DNA of 64,000 nt. Origin: Bacillota bacterium. GTDB lineage: Bacteria; Bacillota; Dethiobacteria; DTU022. The position numbers and the translations under genes were made by a program. Each line of letters starts with the position of its first letter. Position 1 is the stretch's first letter. Of the stretch, positions 1 to 9,494 are shown one piece after another. The notes beneath the pieces were generated by a model. That model had not been told where the DNA came from and did no database searches. It saw only the letters and a list, made by a program, of their open reading frames with translations. The stretch is taken from the NCBI GenBank assembly GCA_033549065.1, contig JAWSUE010000009.1:66841-130840 (forward strand). Direction: 5' to 3'.

Positions 1-365
1 GTGTCTGCAAGCATGGAAGGCCGGGTTAAACCTCCCCCCATTACTTCACCTTTACCAAGACGGACATATTTCGCCAGGCCAAGTTTGAAAGCCAGTCTGG
101 CCAAGGATGCTTCGCAAACCAGGTCTGCACGAAGCTTGGTGAGCTTCCCTTCGGGTAATTTCGGATGAGTAAAAAATAGATGATCGCTGATTACCAGTTC
201 CAGAACAGCATCTCCAAGAAATTCGAGCCGTTCATTGTGTACTCTCCTGTGTCCTCGTTCGTGTGCAAAAGAGCTGTGAGTCAGAGCCTGTTCATATAAT
301 CTGATATCATCTACACCCCACCCCAGGTTTTCGATTAATTGCTGCACTTTATCAGACCAAGGCAT
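1..365 (-). CDS. rnc: Ribonuclease III, N-terminal part (runs off the window)
   Basis: Double-strand-specific endoribonuclease that processes rRNA precursors and other duplex RNAs in the cytoplasm. I translated the first 121 codons directly from the minus strand, starting at the ATG at 363-365. The product shows the RNase III signature NERLEFLGDAVLELVISD, which carries the catalytic Glu and Asp, preceded by QALTHSSFAHE, and reaches the conserved GKGEVMGGGLTRPSML stretch where the window ends. The C-terminal end of the nuclease domain and the dsRNA-binding domain lie outside. It follows fabF by 23 bases, the usual Firmicutes order acpP-fabF-rnc, so it is probably co-transcribed with the lipid genes. 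Confidence 0.93.
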   Translation of the reverse strand, partial: MPWSDKVQQLIENLGWGVDDIRLYEQALTHSSFAHERGHRRVHNERLEFLGDAVLELVISDHLFFTHPKLPEGKLTKLRADLVCEASLARLAFKLGLAKYVRLGKGEVMGGGLTRPSMLAD

Positions 366-388
366 GACTGGCTCCCTTCCCGTTTAAA

Positions 389-1627
389 TCATTGTTGATA
401 ACGCTTGACTGCTAATGTTGCATTAGTTCCACCAAAGCCGAAAGAATTTGAAATGGCCAGATCAACTTTACTTTTTCTGGCTTCGTTTGGCACATAATCA
501 AGGTCGCATTCTGGATCGGGAAATTCGTAATTAATTGTTGGATGGATGATCTGGTTTTTCATGATCAGCAGGGTAGCTATTAGCTCTATACCGCCGGCAG
601 CGCCAAGCAGATGACCGGTCATTGACTTGGTTGAACTGATAGCCAGCTTATAGGCGTGTTCACCAAAAACTTTCTTGATAGCCATCGTTTCAATCTTATC
701 GTTAAACTCGGTCGAGGTGCCGTGAGCATTAATATAATCTACTTCTGAAGGCTCTGCAGCTGCCGATTTCAATGCTCGCTGCATACATAAAAATGCACCC
801 CTACCATCCGGATCAGGGGCAGTCATATGATAAGCATCACCTGACATGCCGTAACCGACTATCTCTCCGTATATTTCAGCTCCTCTTGCCAGAGCATGAT
901 CCAGGGTTTCAATAACAACTACACCGGCTCCTTCGCCCATAACAAAACCATCCCTTTTAAGATCAAAGGGGCGGGAAGCTTTTTCAGGTTCTTCATTTCG
1001 TGTGGAGAGGGCCCGGGCTGCAGAAAACCCGGAAAATGCCAGATGGCTAATCGCTGCTTCTGCTCCTCCTGCCAGCATTATTTCGGCATCGCCTCGCTTA
1101 ACAATATGCCAGGCGTCACCGACTGCATGGGTTGAAGTTGCACAAGCAGTAACAACCGTTGAATTGGGTCCACGAAGACCCAACATAATTGATATAAAAC
1201 CCGAAGCCATATTGGCTATCAGGTCGGGTACCAGGTAAGGGCTGACCCTGCGGGGCCCTTTCTGATCAAGTATCCTTAACTGTTCCTCTATCGTCTGGAT
1301 ACCGCCGATGCCGGAGCCGACCAGTACGCCAATTTCATCTTTATTTAAATCCAAAAGGTCTAAACCGGCATCTTTCCAGGCATTTAAAGCAGCTGCGACA
1401 CCAAGCTGGGTAAAACGATCTACCTTTTTGGTATCACGTTTTTCCATGTATACAGTAGGGTCAAAGTTCTTGATTTCACCGGCAATTCGGCAGGGGTACA
1501 GGCTTACATCGAAGCTTTCCACTGCAGAAATCCCACTTTTTGCATTAGCAAGATTGTCCCAGAATATTTCTTTGTCGGAACCAATCGGTGAAATAACTCC
1601 AACCCCGGTAATTACAACTCTGCGCAC
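389..1627 (-). CDS. fabF: 3-oxoacyl-ACP synthase II (KAS II)
   Basis: Condensing enzyme of type II fatty acid synthesis: it adds two carbons from malonyl-ACP to a growing acyl-ACP and controls chain length and temperature response. The 412-residue product has family length. The thiolase-fold triad is visible: Cys162 in TACATSTHA, His302 in [11 protein letters not shown] and His339 in [13 protein letters not shown]. The start is GTG, with a GAGGTG-type Shine-Dalgarno a few bases upstream. It lies 17 bases after acpP and 23 bases before rnc in one minus-strand operon. KAS II is preferred over KAS I because of the Cys-His-His triad and the acpP neighbour. Confidence 0.96.
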   Translation of the reverse strand: MRRVVITGVGVISPIGSDKEIFWDNLANAKSGISAVESFDVSLYPCRIAGEIKNFDPTVYMEKRDTKKVDRFTQLGVAAALNAWKDAGLDLLDLNKDEIGVLVGSGIGGIQTIEEQLRILDQKGPRRVSPYLVPDLIANMASGFISIMLGLRGPNSTVVTACATSTHAVGDAWHIVKRGDAEIMLAGGAEAAISHLAFSGFSAARALSTRNEEPEKASRPFDLKRDGFVMGEGAGVVVIETLDHALARGAEIYGEIVGYGMSGDAYHMTAPDPDGRGAFLCMQRALKSAAAEPSEVDYINAHGTSTEFNDKIETMAIKKVFGEHAYKLAISSTKSMTGHLLGAAGGIELIATLLIMKNQIIHPTINYEFPDPECDLDYVPNEARKSKVDLAISNSFGFGGTNATLAVKRYQQ

Positions 1628-1644
1628 GACTTCACCTCAAAAGC

Positions 1645-1872
1645 TTATACTTTCGATTCGATATATTTAACAATATCACCGATGGTCTTTATATTCTCAA
1701 TTTCCTGATCGGAGATTTCCATATCGAATTCTTCTTCCAAAGCCATAACTAATTCTACAATATCCAATGAGTCCGCATCGATATCTTCAAAAGTTGTTTC
1801 CATCGAAAGTTTATCAGCAGCAACTTCAAGCTGATCGGCAACAATATCTTTCACTTTTGCTTCTACGCTCAC
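1645..1872 (-). CDS. acpP: Acyl carrier protein
   Basis: Carries acyl intermediates on a 4'-phosphopantetheine arm for the Fab enzymes. I chose the GTG at 1870-1872 as start: it follows GGAGG at normal spacing and gives a 75-residue protein, the usual ACP length. An upstream in-frame start would add 18 residues unlike any ACP. The prosthetic group attaches at Ser35 in [10 protein letters not shown]. The protein is very acidic, as expected. It sits between fabG and fabF. Confidence 0.96.
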   Translation of the reverse strand: MSVEAKVKDIVADQLEVAADKLSMETTFEDIDADSLDIVELVMALEEEFDMEISDQEIENIKTIGDIVKYIESKV

Positions 1873-1922
1873 CGAAACACCTCCTCTCACTGTTACTAAT
1901 TTATCATAGAGACAGTAAGATG

Positions 1923-2666
1923 TCACATTGACAAATTGCCGTCTACTGCAATAACCTGTCCTGTTACATAAGCGGCAGAAGATGCAAGAAAGAGAATAAC
2001 ATCGGCTACATCTTCAGGCTTTCCAAACCGCCCCAGGGCAATTCTCGATAAAATCTGTTCTTTAACCTGTTCACCGAGAACCTCTGTCATTTCTGTTTCG
2101 ATAAATCCCGGAGCTACTGCATTAACGGTTATCTGACGGGAGCCGAGCTCCTTTGCTATTGTTTTGGTCAGGGCAATTACTCCACCTTTCGATGCCGCAT
2201 AATTGGCCTGTCCGCTGTTACCGTGTATACCTGCTACCGAAGCTACATTAATAATTCTACCTCCGCTTTTCTGTTTAAGCATAGGTTTTACAACAGCCCG
2301 GCAGCAATTAAAAACTCCGGTCAGGTTAGTTTCGATCACTTCCTGCCAATCTTCGTCTTTCATCCGGACTAAAAGATTATCACGGGTAATTCCGGCATTA
2401 TTAATTAGTATATCAATTCTCTTAAAATGATCAATAGCACTCTGGATCAAGGCCTCACACTGTCCATAATCGGCAACATCCGCTTTGCAGATTACTGCAC
2501 TTCCACCAAAATCATCAATTTGTTTTTTTACCTCATTCGCTCTATTTTCGCTCCGTGAATAATTAATGACAACGGAAGCCCCTGCCCTGGCCAGGGCGAT
2601 GGCTGTTGCCTTTCCGATACCACTGGAGGCACCGGTGACAACCGCAACTTTTCCAACCAAATTCAT
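1923..2666 (-). CDS. fabG: 3-oxoacyl-ACP reductase
   Basis: NADPH-dependent short-chain dehydrogenase that reduces 3-oxoacyl-ACP to 3-hydroxyacyl-ACP, the first reduction of the elongation cycle. The ATG at 2664-2666 was chosen because GAGGTG lies just upstream and the protein then begins [18 protein letters not shown], giving the family length of 247. An upstream in-frame ATG would add ten unrelated residues. The cofactor loop TGASSGIG is at 11-18, NNAG at 89-92, and the catalytic set is Ser143, Tyr156 and Lys160 (YAASK). It lies between fabD and acpP. Confidence 0.95.
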   Translation of the reverse strand: MNLVGKVAVVTGASSGIGKATAIALARAGASVVINYSRSENRANEVKKQIDDFGGSAVICKADVADYGQCEALIQSAIDHFKRIDILINNAGITRDNLLVRMKDEDWQEVIETNLTGVFNCCRAVVKPMLKQKSGGRIINVASVAGIHGNSGQANYAASKGGVIALTKTIAKELGSRQITVNAVAPGFIETEMTEVLGEQVKEQILSRIALGRFGKPEDVADVILFLASSAAYVTGQVIAVDGNLSM

Positions 2667-2708
2667 AAAACTCACCTCTTCAAATCCAGATTCCAAGCCT
2701 TCAAAAAC

Positions 2709-3659
2709 TCAATAAGTTAATAAGCTAGTTCGCAGAGTACTTTCTTTGCTGACAGCCTCCACTGTTTCAACCGAATATGTGTTGAGATGGGGAGCGATTC
2801 TTTTCATCAGCCTGCTAAGGGAGCTGCCGGGGCCGACGCAGATAAAATTATTAATCCCGAAGTCGATCATTTTTCGGACTGATTGTTCCCACAGAATCGG
2901 ACTGCTGACCTGCCTGATAAGATTTTCTTTGATCCGGCCCGGATCTTCCTCAAATCCGGCAGTTATGTTAAAAACAACCGGAACAGCAGGTTCATTTATT
3001 TTTATTCTGTCAATTTCAGCAGATAATTTTGATTCAACCGGTTCAAGAAGTTTACAGTGAAAAGGAGCGCTCACTTTCAGTTCTGATAGCTTCTTTGCCC
3101 CTGTTTCACGGGCTATTTCAGCTGCATAATCTACTGCTTCAACAGTTCCGGATATAACAATCTGTCCCGGACAGTTATAGTTTGCAGCCGTGACCAGCCC
3201 TTTTGAGCTTGCTTCACAGCAAATTTTTTCTACTTCATTATGGGAAAGCCCCATAAGGGCCATCATTTTACCCTGCCCGACGGGAACAGCTTCCTGCATG
3301 AACAGCCCCCGTTTCTGAACAAGGGGCAGTGCCTCTTCAAACAACATTGCTTCAGCAGCTACGAGCGCGCTGTATTCGCCCAAACTCAGACCAGCCATGC
3401 CTTCTGCCTTATAACCAAGTTTTTGAAGCACTCGATAAATAGCGGTGCTTACAGTCAGGATTGCCGGCTGTGTATACTCTGTCAGCTGCAGTTTTTCTTC
3501 AGGTCCGTTAAATATTATATCTATAAATCCGGCACCGAATACCTTTCCGGCTGTATCGAATATTTCCTTTGCTTCAGGATAGCTTTCATAAAAATCGCAG
3601 CCCATTCCGGGAAACTGTGCTCCCTGTCCGGGAAAAAGAAATCCTATTTTATCAGTCAT
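2709..3659 (-). CDS. fabD: Malonyl-CoA:ACP transacylase
   Basis: Transfers malonyl from CoA to ACP, supplying the extender unit for fatty acid elongation. The 316-residue protein starts with the typical FLFPGQGAQFPGMG. The nucleophile is Ser92 in GLSLGEYSAL, the partner His201 is in APFHCKLL, and VGPGSSLSRLMKR near the C terminus is also family-typical. It follows fabH (26-base gap) and precedes fabG. Confidence 0.95.
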   Translation of the reverse strand: MTDKIGFLFPGQGAQFPGMGCDFYESYPEAKEIFDTAGKVFGAGFIDIIFNGPEEKLQLTEYTQPAILTVSTAIYRVLQKLGYKAEGMAGLSLGEYSALVAAEAMLFEEALPLVQKRGLFMQEAVPVGQGKMMALMGLSHNEVEKICCEASSKGLVTAANYNCPGQIVISGTVEAVDYAAEIARETGAKKLSELKVSAPFHCKLLEPVESKLSAEIDRIKINEPAVPVVFNITAGFEEDPGRIKENLIRQVSSPILWEQSVRKMIDFGINNFICVGPGSSLSRLMKRIAPHLNTYSVETVEAVSKESTLRTSLLTY

Positions 3660-3685
3660 TAAAAAACTCTCCCTGGTTGTTTATT

Positions 3686-4675
3686 TTACCACTTCAACAG
3701 AATACCGCCCCAGGTTAATCCTGCTCCGAAAGCAACCATAGCTATCAGATCTCCTTCTTTTAACCTCCCGGAAATTACCTCCTCATGCATCGCAATCGGA
3801 ATAGTTGCTGATGACATATTTCCATAGAGATCGATGTTTACCGGTACCTTCTCCCTGGGCAGCTTCAATCGCTTGCGGATATGTTCGATAATTCTAAGGT
3901 TTGCCTGATGCAGAAAAAGATAATCCAATGCATCGGGCTGTAAATTCTCCTGCTCAAAGAGTTCCATCAAGACATCCTCAACAGCCCTTGTGGCAAACTT
4001 GAAAACTTCATTACCGTTCATTTTTATCGTATGTAAATTACTTTCTACAGTCTCCCGGCTGGCCGGCAAAGCGCTGCCCCCGGCAGGAACGATTAATAGA
4101 TCGGCACCTCTTCCATCTGCTTTGAGCGAAATATTCAGGATTCCCCGATCTTCTTCCGACGCCTGTAAAACAACAGCTCCGGCACCATCGCCAAAAAGCA
4201 CACAGGTGCTGCGGTCATCCCAGTTTGTTACACGGGTTAAAACTTCCACTCCGATTACAAGTGCATTTTTATAAACTTCATTGCGAATAAACTGCTGGGC
4301 AACAGCAAGGGCGTATACAAAACCTGTACATCCGGCGGATATATCCATCGCGGCCGCCTGATATGCCTGCAGCCTGTCCTGAAGCATGCAGGAGCTTGAC
4401 GGTGTAGGATAGTCGGGCGTCACCGTGGCAACCAGAATTAAATCGATCTCTTCTGCTGTGAGACAAGCATTTTTCAGAGCTTCTTTTGCAGCTTTTTCCG
4501 AAAGATCCACACTGGATAAACCCTCTTCCAGCTTTCTTCTCTCCCTGATTCCCGTTCTCGATACAATCCATTCATCACTTGTATCAACTATTTTTTCCAG
4601 GTCAGCATTGGTAATTACCTGTTCCGGCAACGCTGCTCCGGTTCCTGTGATTATAGCATTTTTATTTCTCTTCAC
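3686..4675 (-). CDS. fabH: 3-oxoacyl-ACP synthase III (KAS III)
   Basis: Initiates fatty acid synthesis by condensing acetyl-CoA or a branched acyl-CoA with malonyl-ACP. The catalytic triad is visible: Cys in DISAGCTGFVYA (116), His in FLHQANLRII (256) and Asn in YGNMSSATIP (286). Three in-frame starts exist: TTG at 4693, GTG at 4684 and GTG at 4675. I take 4675 because it gives the usual 329-residue length and sits after a GGTG element, but this start is not certain. The 5' end overlaps the plsX stop by 14 bases, suggesting translational coupling. Confidence 0.94.
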   Translation of the reverse strand: MKRNKNAIITGTGAALPEQVITNADLEKIVDTSDEWIVSRTGIRERRKLEEGLSSVDLSEKAAKEALKNACLTAEEIDLILVATVTPDYPTPSSSCMLQDRLQAYQAAAMDISAGCTGFVYALAVAQQFIRNEVYKNALVIGVEVLTRVTNWDDRSTCVLFGDGAGAVVLQASEEDRGILNISLKADGRGADLLIVPAGGSALPASRETVESNLHTIKMNGNEVFKFATRAVEDVLMELFEQENLQPDALDYLFLHQANLRIIEHIRKRLKLPREKVPVNIDLYGNMSSATIPIAMHEEVISGRLKEGDLIAMVAFGAGLTWGGILLKW

Positions 4676-5702
4676 ACTGATCACCAATCCCAACCTGTGT
4701 CGATAATTCTTCCAATGCAGCCTGAAGCTGTTTGGTTACATTTTTTTTGACAAAGGGATATGCCTGCTTGATCAGCGCCTGTTCTATGGATCTTGCCCTG
4801 GCCGAACCGTGACATTTTATGCATAACCCTTTAACTCCCATAAGTGGCGCTCCACCATAACCGGAATCATCTATTTTGTTGCGCAGCCTCAGAAAAACCG
4901 GTTTGAGCAAAAACGCACCAATCTTAGATCGTAAATTCTTAGGTATTTCCTGCTTGAAAAAGCCCAGAATTGCCCGGGATAGCCCTTCTGAAGTCTTCAA
5001 AAAAATATTTCCGACAAAACCATCACAAATCACTACATCTGCATCACTGAAAAATACATCTGTCCCTTCTATGTTCCCGTAAAAATTTGGTAGATATTCA
5101 TTAAATAATGCGTAGGCTTTTCTGACCTGGTTATTTCCCTTGTTCGCTTCCGTTCCAACATTAAAAAGGGCAACTTTTGGTTCCTGACAATTGAGGATCT
5201 GCTGGGCGTAAATACGCCCCATAAAGGCATATTGTAAAAGTTGTTCAGGACGGGCATCCATATTGGCGCCCACATCGAGAAAGAGAATCGGTGTATCGCT
5301 GAAACTGGGCATGGCTGTAAGCAGCGCCGGCCTGCTTATGCCTTTCAAACGTCCCAAAAAAAGTAGGCCGCCCGCCATAAGGGCTCCGGTATTTCCTGCG
5401 CTTAGCACCGCATCTGCTTCACTCGATCTTACCAACTGCAAAGCCTTAACCATTGAAGATTCACGTTTTTTACGTATTGACAGACCCGGATCGTCATTAC
5501 CGTTAATAACTTCTTCAGCATGTAGTATTTCTACCCGATTTTTCTGATATTCAAATTTAGTCAGGGTTTTTTCGATTATCTCTTTGTGCCCTACGAGGAT
5601 TATTTCAAGATCTTCCAGTATGGAAAGAGCCTTTACAGTGCCGGCAACAATCTCATCGGGGGCATGATCTCCACCCATTGCATCTACTGCTACTTTTACC
5701 AT
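4662..5702 (-). CDS. plsX: Phosphate acyltransferase PlsX
   Basis: Converts acyl-ACP to acyl-phosphate, the donor for PlsY in phosphatidic acid synthesis, linking fatty acid and phospholipid synthesis at the inner face of the membrane. The 346-residue protein begins MVKVAVDAMGGDHAPDEIV, the family signature, and carries LSAGNTGALMAGGLLFLGR and DSGYGGAPLMGVKGLCIKCHG. It is the first lipid gene after rpmF and overlaps fabH. A strong hairpin separates it from rpmF, so read-through from the upstream promoter may be partial. FapR, the usual regulator of this cluster, is not in the window. Confidence 0.95.
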   Translation of the reverse strand: MVKVAVDAMGGDHAPDEIVAGTVKALSILEDLEIILVGHKEIIEKTLTKFEYQKNRVEILHAEEVINGNDDPGLSIRKKRESSMVKALQLVRSSEADAVLSAGNTGALMAGGLLFLGRLKGISRPALLTAMPSFSDTPILFLDVGANMDARPEQLLQYAFMGRIYAQQILNCQEPKVALFNVGTEANKGNNQVRKAYALFNEYLPNFYGNIEGTDVFFSDADVVICDGFVGNIFLKTSEGLSRAILGFFKQEIPKNLRSKIGAFLLKPVFLRLRNKIDDSGYGGAPLMGVKGLCIKCHGSARARSIEQALIKQAYPFVKKNVTKQLQAALEELSTQVGIGDQCEEK

Positions 5703-5752
5703 ATATTGTTCACTTCCCCTGCATTTCTATCAGGATTCACATTTATATATAG

Positions 5753-5793
5753 ATACAGTACGCCCCTTTTTGATCAAAAGGGGCGTACTGTAT
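5753..5793 (-). terminator. Strong palindromic hairpin between rpmF and plsX
   Basis: An 18-bp perfect inverted repeat (arms 5753-5770 and 5776-5793) with a TGATC loop and GCCCC/GGGGC core. Each arm carries an internal T4/A4 run next to the loop. It lies just after the rpmF stop. No long U-tract follows on either strand, so it may act as an attenuator, an RNA-processing site or an mRNA stabiliser rather than a simple terminator. The dyad does not resemble a FapR operator. Confidence 0.6.
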
Positions 5794-5801
5794 AAGCCAG
5801 G

Positions 5802-5978
5802 TTACTTAACCTTTACAGCTTCCCGGCCTTTATAATGTCCACAATTCAAACATACCCGGTGTGTCGGTTTAAGTTCGCCACAGTTGGGACAGGGAATTAA
5901 TCTGGGCACAACCAGTTTATCCTGAGCTCTTCTCATGTTCTTTTTCGATTTTGAAGTTCTTCGCTTGGGGACAGCCAT
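5802..5978 (-). CDS. rpmF: 50S ribosomal protein L32
   Basis: Small zinc-ribbon protein of the large ribosomal subunit. The 58-codon gene was read directly from the minus strand: it begins [14 protein letters not shown] and carries two Cys pairs (CPNC and CLNC), the zinc-binding form of L32. An AAGGAGGAG-type Shine-Dalgarno precedes the ATG. It lies 21 bases after the yceD-like gene and before plsX, the order common to many bacteria. Confidence 0.96.
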   Translation of the reverse strand: MAVPKRRTSKSKKNMRRAQDKLVVPRLIPCPNCGELKPTHRVCLNCGHYKGREAVKVK

Positions 5979-5999
5979 TCTGACTCCTCCTTCTTTAGC

Positions 6000-6530
6000 T
6001 CAGCTGCCTGAACTCAATTCCTTTAATTTTAGCAGCCTGACGTCAATTGAATTATCATTATCACTACACTGGCAGGTTGTCCGGTTTCGATCTACCCCAC
6101 AACCGGGACAAATCCCTTTGCAATCAATTCTGCATAGCGGGTTGTATTCCTGAGCCAGAATTATCATTTGCCGGATATATTCATCAAGATATAGATAATC
6201 TCCGCTTACAGTTAACTGGTTGGCAGCCTGTTCGGCCTGGTCATCAATAGATTTATCAATTGCCGAACCTTTAATAATTGTAAAAGCCTCGGAAAAATCT
6301 GTTTTAAAAGCATAGTCAAAGGGTTCGAGACATCTCGAACAATTAGTCTTCGTTGATACTTCCATGCTGCCGCTGATTAAAATCTTTTCTCCACTGCAGA
6401 CAGCACTGGCCTTGAGCAGGAGGCTGCCGCCTTCTGATAAATCCTTGAAACGGCGTGATAAATCCTCCCTAAAAAGGTAATCGACAGCTTCCCCATTTTT
6501 TGACTTGACCTCAGGCAAATAAATGTGCAT
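6000..6530 (-). CDS. YceD/DUF177 family protein, zinc-ribbon-like
   Basis: A 176-residue member of the YceD (DUF177) family, almost always upstream of rpmF. In some organisms the family is linked to 23S rRNA maturation; the biochemical role is not established. Two Cys groups are visible: CSRC in the middle, and the C-terminal CRIDCKGICPGCG followed by TCQC, which could hold a metal. It is the first gene after a consensus promoter at 6558-6586 and probably leads the yceD-rpmF-plsX-fab transcript. Confidence 0.88.
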   Translation of the reverse strand: MHIYLPEVKSKNGEAVDYLFREDLSRRFKDLSEGGSLLLKASAVCSGEKILISGSMEVSTKTNCSRCLEPFDYAFKTDFSEAFTIIKGSAIDKSIDDQAEQAANQLTVSGDYLYLDEYIRQMIILAQEYNPLCRIDCKGICPGCGVDRNRTTCQCSDNDNSIDVRLLKLKELSSGS

Positions 6531-6557
6531 GTCTCACACCTCAAAAAAACTAAAGTT

Positions 6558-6586
6558 ATTATATAGACCAGGCTTATCTTTGTCAA
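6558..6586 (-). promoter_or_regulatory. SigA-type promoter for the yceD-rpmF-lipid operon
   Basis: On the minus strand, TTGACA (6581-6586) and TATAAT (6558-6563) are separated by exactly 17 bases: a perfect consensus pair. The -10 box lies 27 bases from the ATG of the yceD-like gene. Confidence 0.88.
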
Positions 6587-6644
6587 CAAAGATAAACAGA
6601 TAAACATCTTTTGCTTCTTCTAGGAAATGATGCAGCCGAAGAGG

Positions 6645-7064
6645 TTAAAAGGTTACACTATCGACATCTTCGTGTTCATTGGGTCCTGTCGTCTCGGAGA
6701 AAATAATCATAATCTGGTTGGGCAAACAGACGATGCTCTCATAAGAATGCTCTATCCAACCGGTGTGGGAACAAATACCTTTGGGGCAGATATCTTTATC
6801 CATCGGGAGCATTCTAACTCTTCCATCTTCAATTTCGATCAGACCAACATTTTGGTTGTTTTCACCAAAATTCAGGGTATAGGTAAAAGAGTCACCCGGG
6901 GCAAGCGATAGCTCTGCCACCTTGTTATTTTCAACATAGATTGCCGCATACTTTCGCTCGGCAGCGCTGACATTCTGGAGGTTAAACCAGAATCCAGCCA
7001 GGCCGGTTATCAATATAACGCCGATAATAAAATAGTCAGCAATTTTTATTTTCATCTTAATCAT
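6645..7064 (-). CDS. NusG domain II-containing secreted or membrane-anchored protein
   Basis: A 139-residue protein with one N-terminal hydrophobic segment (about residues 8-25) and a C-terminal NusG-II-like beta domain. The diagnostic stretch is DICPKGICSHTGWI followed by SIVCLPNQIMI, with two conserved Cys pairs likely exposed outside the membrane. The family is widespread in Clostridia and often sits near electron-transfer genes; its function is unknown. The start ATG at 7062-7064 is preferred because AGGTG lies six bases upstream; a GTG three codons earlier would overlap that site. It stands alone between the ADP-forming acyl-CoA synthetase and yceD. Confidence 0.8.
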   Translation of the reverse strand: MIKMKIKIADYFIIGVILITGLAGFWFNLQNVSAAERKYAAIYVENNKVAELSLAPGDSFTYTLNFGENNQNVGLIEIEDGRVRMLPMDKDICPKGICSHTGWIEHSYESIVCLPNQIMIIFSETTGPNEHEDVDSVTF

Positions 7065-7113
7065 ATTTTTCACCTAAAAATGATTATACCACATTACGTA
7101 AACTTATTGGAAG

Positions 7114-9288
7114 TCAATTTTTCAGCACCAGGAGGGCATCAGCAACAACGACTCCAGATCCTTTTTCATACACCATCAGCGGATTGATATCCATTTCCGC
7201 GATTTCATCCTCCAGATCAACAGCCAAACGGGAAACGGTAACCAGTACTGAAACAATAGCATCCAGGTCAGCTTCTGCCCTGCCTCTCGTTCCATATAAG
7301 ATGGCACTGCCTTTTAATTCATTAATCATTTCTCTCGCATCTTTTTCACTTAACGGGGCTAAACGCGTGGAAACATCTTTCAGAACTTCTACAAAGACAC
7401 CACCGAGACCGAGCAGGACAGCCGGACCGAAAACCGGATCATTTTTTATGCCGACGATCATCTCCTGCCCAGGATTAAGCATTTCCTGAACAAGAATTCC
7501 CTCAATGGAAGCATCAGGATTATGTTTTCGTGCATTTTCCATTACCCGGTTATAGTTGCTGACCAGTTCTTCCTCGTTGCTAATATTTAATACCACACAA
7601 CCGATATCACTTTTATGGAGTATCTGTGGTGATATAACCTTCAATACAAGTGGATAACCGATCGATTTTGCAGCTTTAACAGCTTCTTGCGGGTCAGCGG
7701 CCAGTATTTCCCTTGTAACCGGAATATCATAAGCCTTGAGGATTTTTTTGGCCTGCCACTCAGCAATCGATTGGCTGTGATGCGATAAATTATCTCCGAT
7801 AATCTTTTTTGCCTTTGCTTTACTAATAGTTGTTTCAGTCGCAGGAAATATCATAGTTTCTTCAGTTTTTCTGACCCAGTCAGCCAGGGCACTGATGGCC
7901 CATAGACCGCTCGGGATATGCTCTATAACCGGTATACCGGCCATGACAAGGCTGTTTTTGGCCTCCAGTGCATAATCCTGCCCGGTTGGCCAGGTAAATA
8001 CAACCAGCGGTTTGTCAATTTCATTGTAGACTTCAATTATCTTCTTCCCCGCTTCAGGATCGGGCATTTCAAGATTATAAAAGAAACCGCCGACATCAAC
8101 GCCTGGATCCTGCATAACCAGACGTAAAGCTTTCTGGAATAACCCGGTGTCGATAAAAAGCTGTGAGGTCAAATCCACCGGGTTGACCACAGAACCAAAA
8201 GAAGGGAAAAATTCACGGAGCTTAAGTTGTGTTTCACCCGATAACCTGACCACTTCAAGGCCATATTCGGGACACTTGTCCGCCACTACAACCCCTCCGC
8301 CACCTGAAATGGTAATTACAGCCATTCTTTTTCCGGCTGGCATGCGGCCGGAAGCTTTCAGGGCAATCAGGGCATTCATCTGTTCAACATCTTCAGCCCT
8401 CGGAACTCCGTACTGCCTGAAAACTCCTTCATAGATAAGGTCCTCTCCGACTAATGCTCCTGTGTGAGATGCGGCTGCTGCAGCACCGGTGGGCGTCTTG
8501 CCGACTTTCAACATCGTTACCATTTTTTTCCTTTCAAGTGCTTTTCGGCAGGCTTCGACGAAAAGCTTTCCATCTCCCTGGAGCCCTTCCAGGTAACCGG
8601 CAATTATGGATACTTCATCGCGATCTACAAGGTAATTTAATATCTCAGCGAACGATACATCAGCTTCATTGCCCGTGCTGACAAAATAATTGAAACCGAT
8701 CGATAACTGGACAATCATTTGGTATATTATGCCCCCCAGCCCACCACTCTGGGTAATAAAGGACAGCATTTCCGGGTGAATTAAATCATTACGCTCCTGG
8801 TTGTAAAAGAAGCTGGCCATATTGCCGTTATAATAATTTAATATACCCAGGCAATTCGGCCCCAGGATACGCATTCCACTTCTTTTGGCAAGTTTTCGCA
8901 TCTCAGTTTGCTGCTCCCGACCTTCACTGCCGATTTCAGCAAATCCGGATGTAAATACTATGGCAGCCTTTACTTTTTTTTCAGCACACTCTTCCAAAAC
9001 TTCCATTGTCCGGACGGCTGGAACTCCGATGATCGCCAAATCTACAGGTTCTTTTATCTTCCTTACAGACGGGTAGCATTTTAAACCGCCAACCCGATCA
9101 TATTTGGGATTTACCGGATAAACATCCCCGAGGTAGCCGAACATACTTAACAGATAGAGAGGAATTCCGTTAGGTTTCAGCGGATTTTGACTGGCTCCAA
9201 GAACTGCGATTGACTCTGGATAAAAGAATGCTTCCAGATCGCTTGGACTATCTATTCCCAATTTCTGCAGCTGTTGCTTACCCAACAA
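7114..9288 (-). CDS. ADP-forming acyl-CoA (acetate-CoA) synthetase, fused alpha-beta form
   Basis: Interconverts an acyl-CoA plus ADP and phosphate with the acid, CoA and ATP, so it can make ATP by substrate-level phosphorylation during fermentation. The 724 residues read as a CoA-binding Rossmann domain (about 20-130), a succinyl-CoA-ligase-like domain (about 160-310) with the phosphohistidine motif SHTGALVGED, a second ligase-like domain, and an ATP-grasp domain (about 500-724) with GYPLVLKVISPQILHKSD. No GNAT domain is present, which argues against a Pat-type lysine acetyltransferase. The start is TTG after GGAGG; two adjacent TTG codons are possible. Substrate cannot be told from sequence; acetate or branched acids are most likely. 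Confidence 0.85.
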   Translation of the reverse strand: MLGKQQLQKLGIDSPSDLEAFFYPESIAVLGASQNPLKPNGIPLYLLSMFGYLGDVYPVNPKYDRVGGLKCYPSVRKIKEPVDLAIIGVPAVRTMEVLEECAEKKVKAAIVFTSGFAEIGSEGREQQTEMRKLAKRSGMRILGPNCLGILNYYNGNMASFFYNQERNDLIHPEMLSFITQSGGLGGIIYQMIVQLSIGFNYFVSTGNEADVSFAEILNYLVDRDEVSIIAGYLEGLQGDGKLFVEACRKALERKKMVTMLKVGKTPTGAAAAASHTGALVGEDLIYEGVFRQYGVPRAEDVEQMNALIALKASGRMPAGKRMAVITISGGGGVVVADKCPEYGLEVVRLSGETQLKLREFFPSFGSVVNPVDLTSQLFIDTGLFQKALRLVMQDPGVDVGGFFYNLEMPDPEAGKKIIEVYNEIDKPLVVFTWPTGQDYALEAKNSLVMAGIPVIEHIPSGLWAISALADWVRKTEETMIFPATETTISKAKAKKIIGDNLSHHSQSIAEWQAKKILKAYDIPVTREILAADPQEAVKAAKSIGYPLVLKVISPQILHKSDIGCVVLNISNEEELVSNYNRVMENARKHNPDASIEGILVQEMLNPGQEMIVGIKNDPVFGPAVLLGLGGVFVEVLKDVSTRLAPLSEKDAREMINELKGSAILYGTRGRAEADLDAIVSVLVTVSRLAVDLEDEIAEMDINPLMVYEKGSGVVVADALLVLKN

Positions 9289-9494
9289 TAATTCCTCCTT
9301 CGCATAGTCGGCTGAAATATCTAAATCTATTTTTACCTATCAATATTTTACATGATCAATTACTAAATGGGTATACTTTTTTAAGATACATTAATAACAA
9401 TGGCTGCTTCTGTTATAAGATCTCCTTTGATCTCTTATGTTATAATTGAATAGATTGTTATGGTGCTTATAAAGTCGAGGAGGTTTCAGAATAA

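Noticed and set aside
5753-5793. FapR operator near plsX
   Set aside because: The dyad is GC-rich and far longer than the known FapR site, and does not match its TTAGTACCTAGTC-like consensus.
9413-9446. Full promoter for the penicillin-binding protein gene
   Set aside because: TATAAT at 9441-9446 is clear, but no -35 box stands at 16-18 bases, so it was not listed as a separate feature.
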